A stretch of 21,201 nucleotides of DNA, from contig JBLMYD010000081.1 of assembly GCA_050258095.1 (NCBI GenBank), positions 1 through 21,201 on the forward strand. Direction: 5' to 3'. Both the position numbers and the translations under genes were made by a program. Origin of the DNA: VRUE01 sp050258095 (lineage in GTDB: Bacteria; Actinomycetota; Thermoleophilia; Solirubrobacterales; 70-9). Shown here one piece after another: positions 20,967 through 21,201 of the stretch; position 1 is the first letter of the stretch; each line of letters begins with the position of its first letter. The notes beneath the pieces were generated by a model. That model did not search any database. It was not told the origin of the DNA and saw nothing but the letters and a program-made list of their open reading frames with translations.

Positions 20967-21201
20967 GCCTGCGCGTGACCTCGGCGGTGGCGCTGCGGGT
21001 GTTGCGCCAGCTCCGACGCGACCCGCGCACCGTCGTGCTGATGCTCGGGGTGTCTCCCTTCCTTCTCACGCTGCTCCGCGGCGCTTTCGACCAGAACCTC
21101 GACGCCTTCCAGCAGGTCGGCGGCCCGCTGGTCGGCCTCTTCCCCTTCAGCACGATGTTCGTCGTCACCTCGATCACGATGCTGCGCGAGCGGACGACGG
21201 G
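20963..21201 (+). CDS. ABC-2 type transporter permease, 5' end only (cut by the window edge)
   Basis: The first 79 codons are visible. There is a basic N-terminus (LRQLRRDPRT), a membrane helix (VVLMLGVSPFLLTLL), an external loop, and a second hydrophobic segment starting LVGLFPFSTMFVVTSITML followed by RERTT. This topology and the RERTTG turn are typical of ABC-2 permeases paired with the preceding ATPase. The frame stays open to the window end. The start is GTG at 20963. An upstream GTG at 20931 would need a frameshift to join this frame. Confidence 0.85.
   Translation, partial: MSLRVTSAVALRVLRQLRRDPRTVVLMLGVSPFLLTLLRGAFDQNLDAFQQVGGPLVGLFPFSTMFVVTSITMLRERTT

Noticed and set aside
1..21201. 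CRISPR arrays, tRNA/rRNA genes, integrases or complete insertion sequences
   Set aside because: Looked for and not seen; the repeats found are palindromic singles, not regularly spaced direct repeats, and no transposase-like protein is encoded.

Overview
The window is about 70% G+C with strong G/C preference at third codon positions. It carries a two-domain CofG-CofH fusion (FbiC type), a complete coenzyme F420 gene set, doubled DUF2510 domains and many start codons 6-10 nt downstream of a TANNNT box. Together these suggest a high-GC actinobacterium, most likely Thermoleophilia (Solirubrobacterales-like); the class is inferred from protein style, not from a marker gene. The coding density is very high. 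The longest stretch without a gene is about 130 bp, and no RNA gene, CRISPR array or complete transposon was seen.

Layout. 17-2801 (-): rmuC, then a HipA-type kinase and its HipB-type Xre partner. 2898-4396 (-): a small lipoprotein and the iron-sulfur maintenance protein YgfZ. 4528-6359 (+): a DtxR/MntR-type metalloregulator and an Nramp Mn transporter, an obvious metal-homeostasis pair. 6401-8093 (-): a degenerate receiver-like protein, a small unknown protein and an orphan THI5-like binding lipoprotein. 8158-8940 (+): aquaporin. 8943-9548 (-): a DUF2510 membrane protein. 9624-12846 (+): fbiC overlapping a zinc alcohol dehydrogenase. 12949-15944 (-): npdG-cofD-cofC-cofE. 15973-16707 (+): an SDR. 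16804-20180 (+): an AbiEi-like/DUF559 protein, then HMG-CoA lyase and an acyl-CoA carboxylase carboxyltransferase (leucine-catabolism-like pair). 20212-21201 (+): an ABC exporter ATPase and the start of its permease.

F420 logic. FbiC makes the deazaflavin Fo, CofC makes the activated phospho-donor, CofD joins them, CofE adds glutamates, and NpdG moves hydride between F420 and NADP. The two arms converge on the adh/cofE junction.

Most unusual. At least five long, nearly perfect palindromes are embedded in this short stretch. Two lie inside open reading frames without breaking the frame (ygfZ and fbiC). One spans the mntR stop and mntH start and supplies the first 33-34 codons of mntH. One lies between ygfZ and mntR, and one at the adh/cofE junction. 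Two of them (upstream of mntR and inside fbiC) share an almost identical loop although their outer arms differ. This looks like a dispersed, in-frame-tolerated palindromic element family, analogous to the Rickettsia palindromic elements. A second theme is widespread leaderless-type promoters, including one divergent pair (npdG/SDR) whose -10 boxes overlap.
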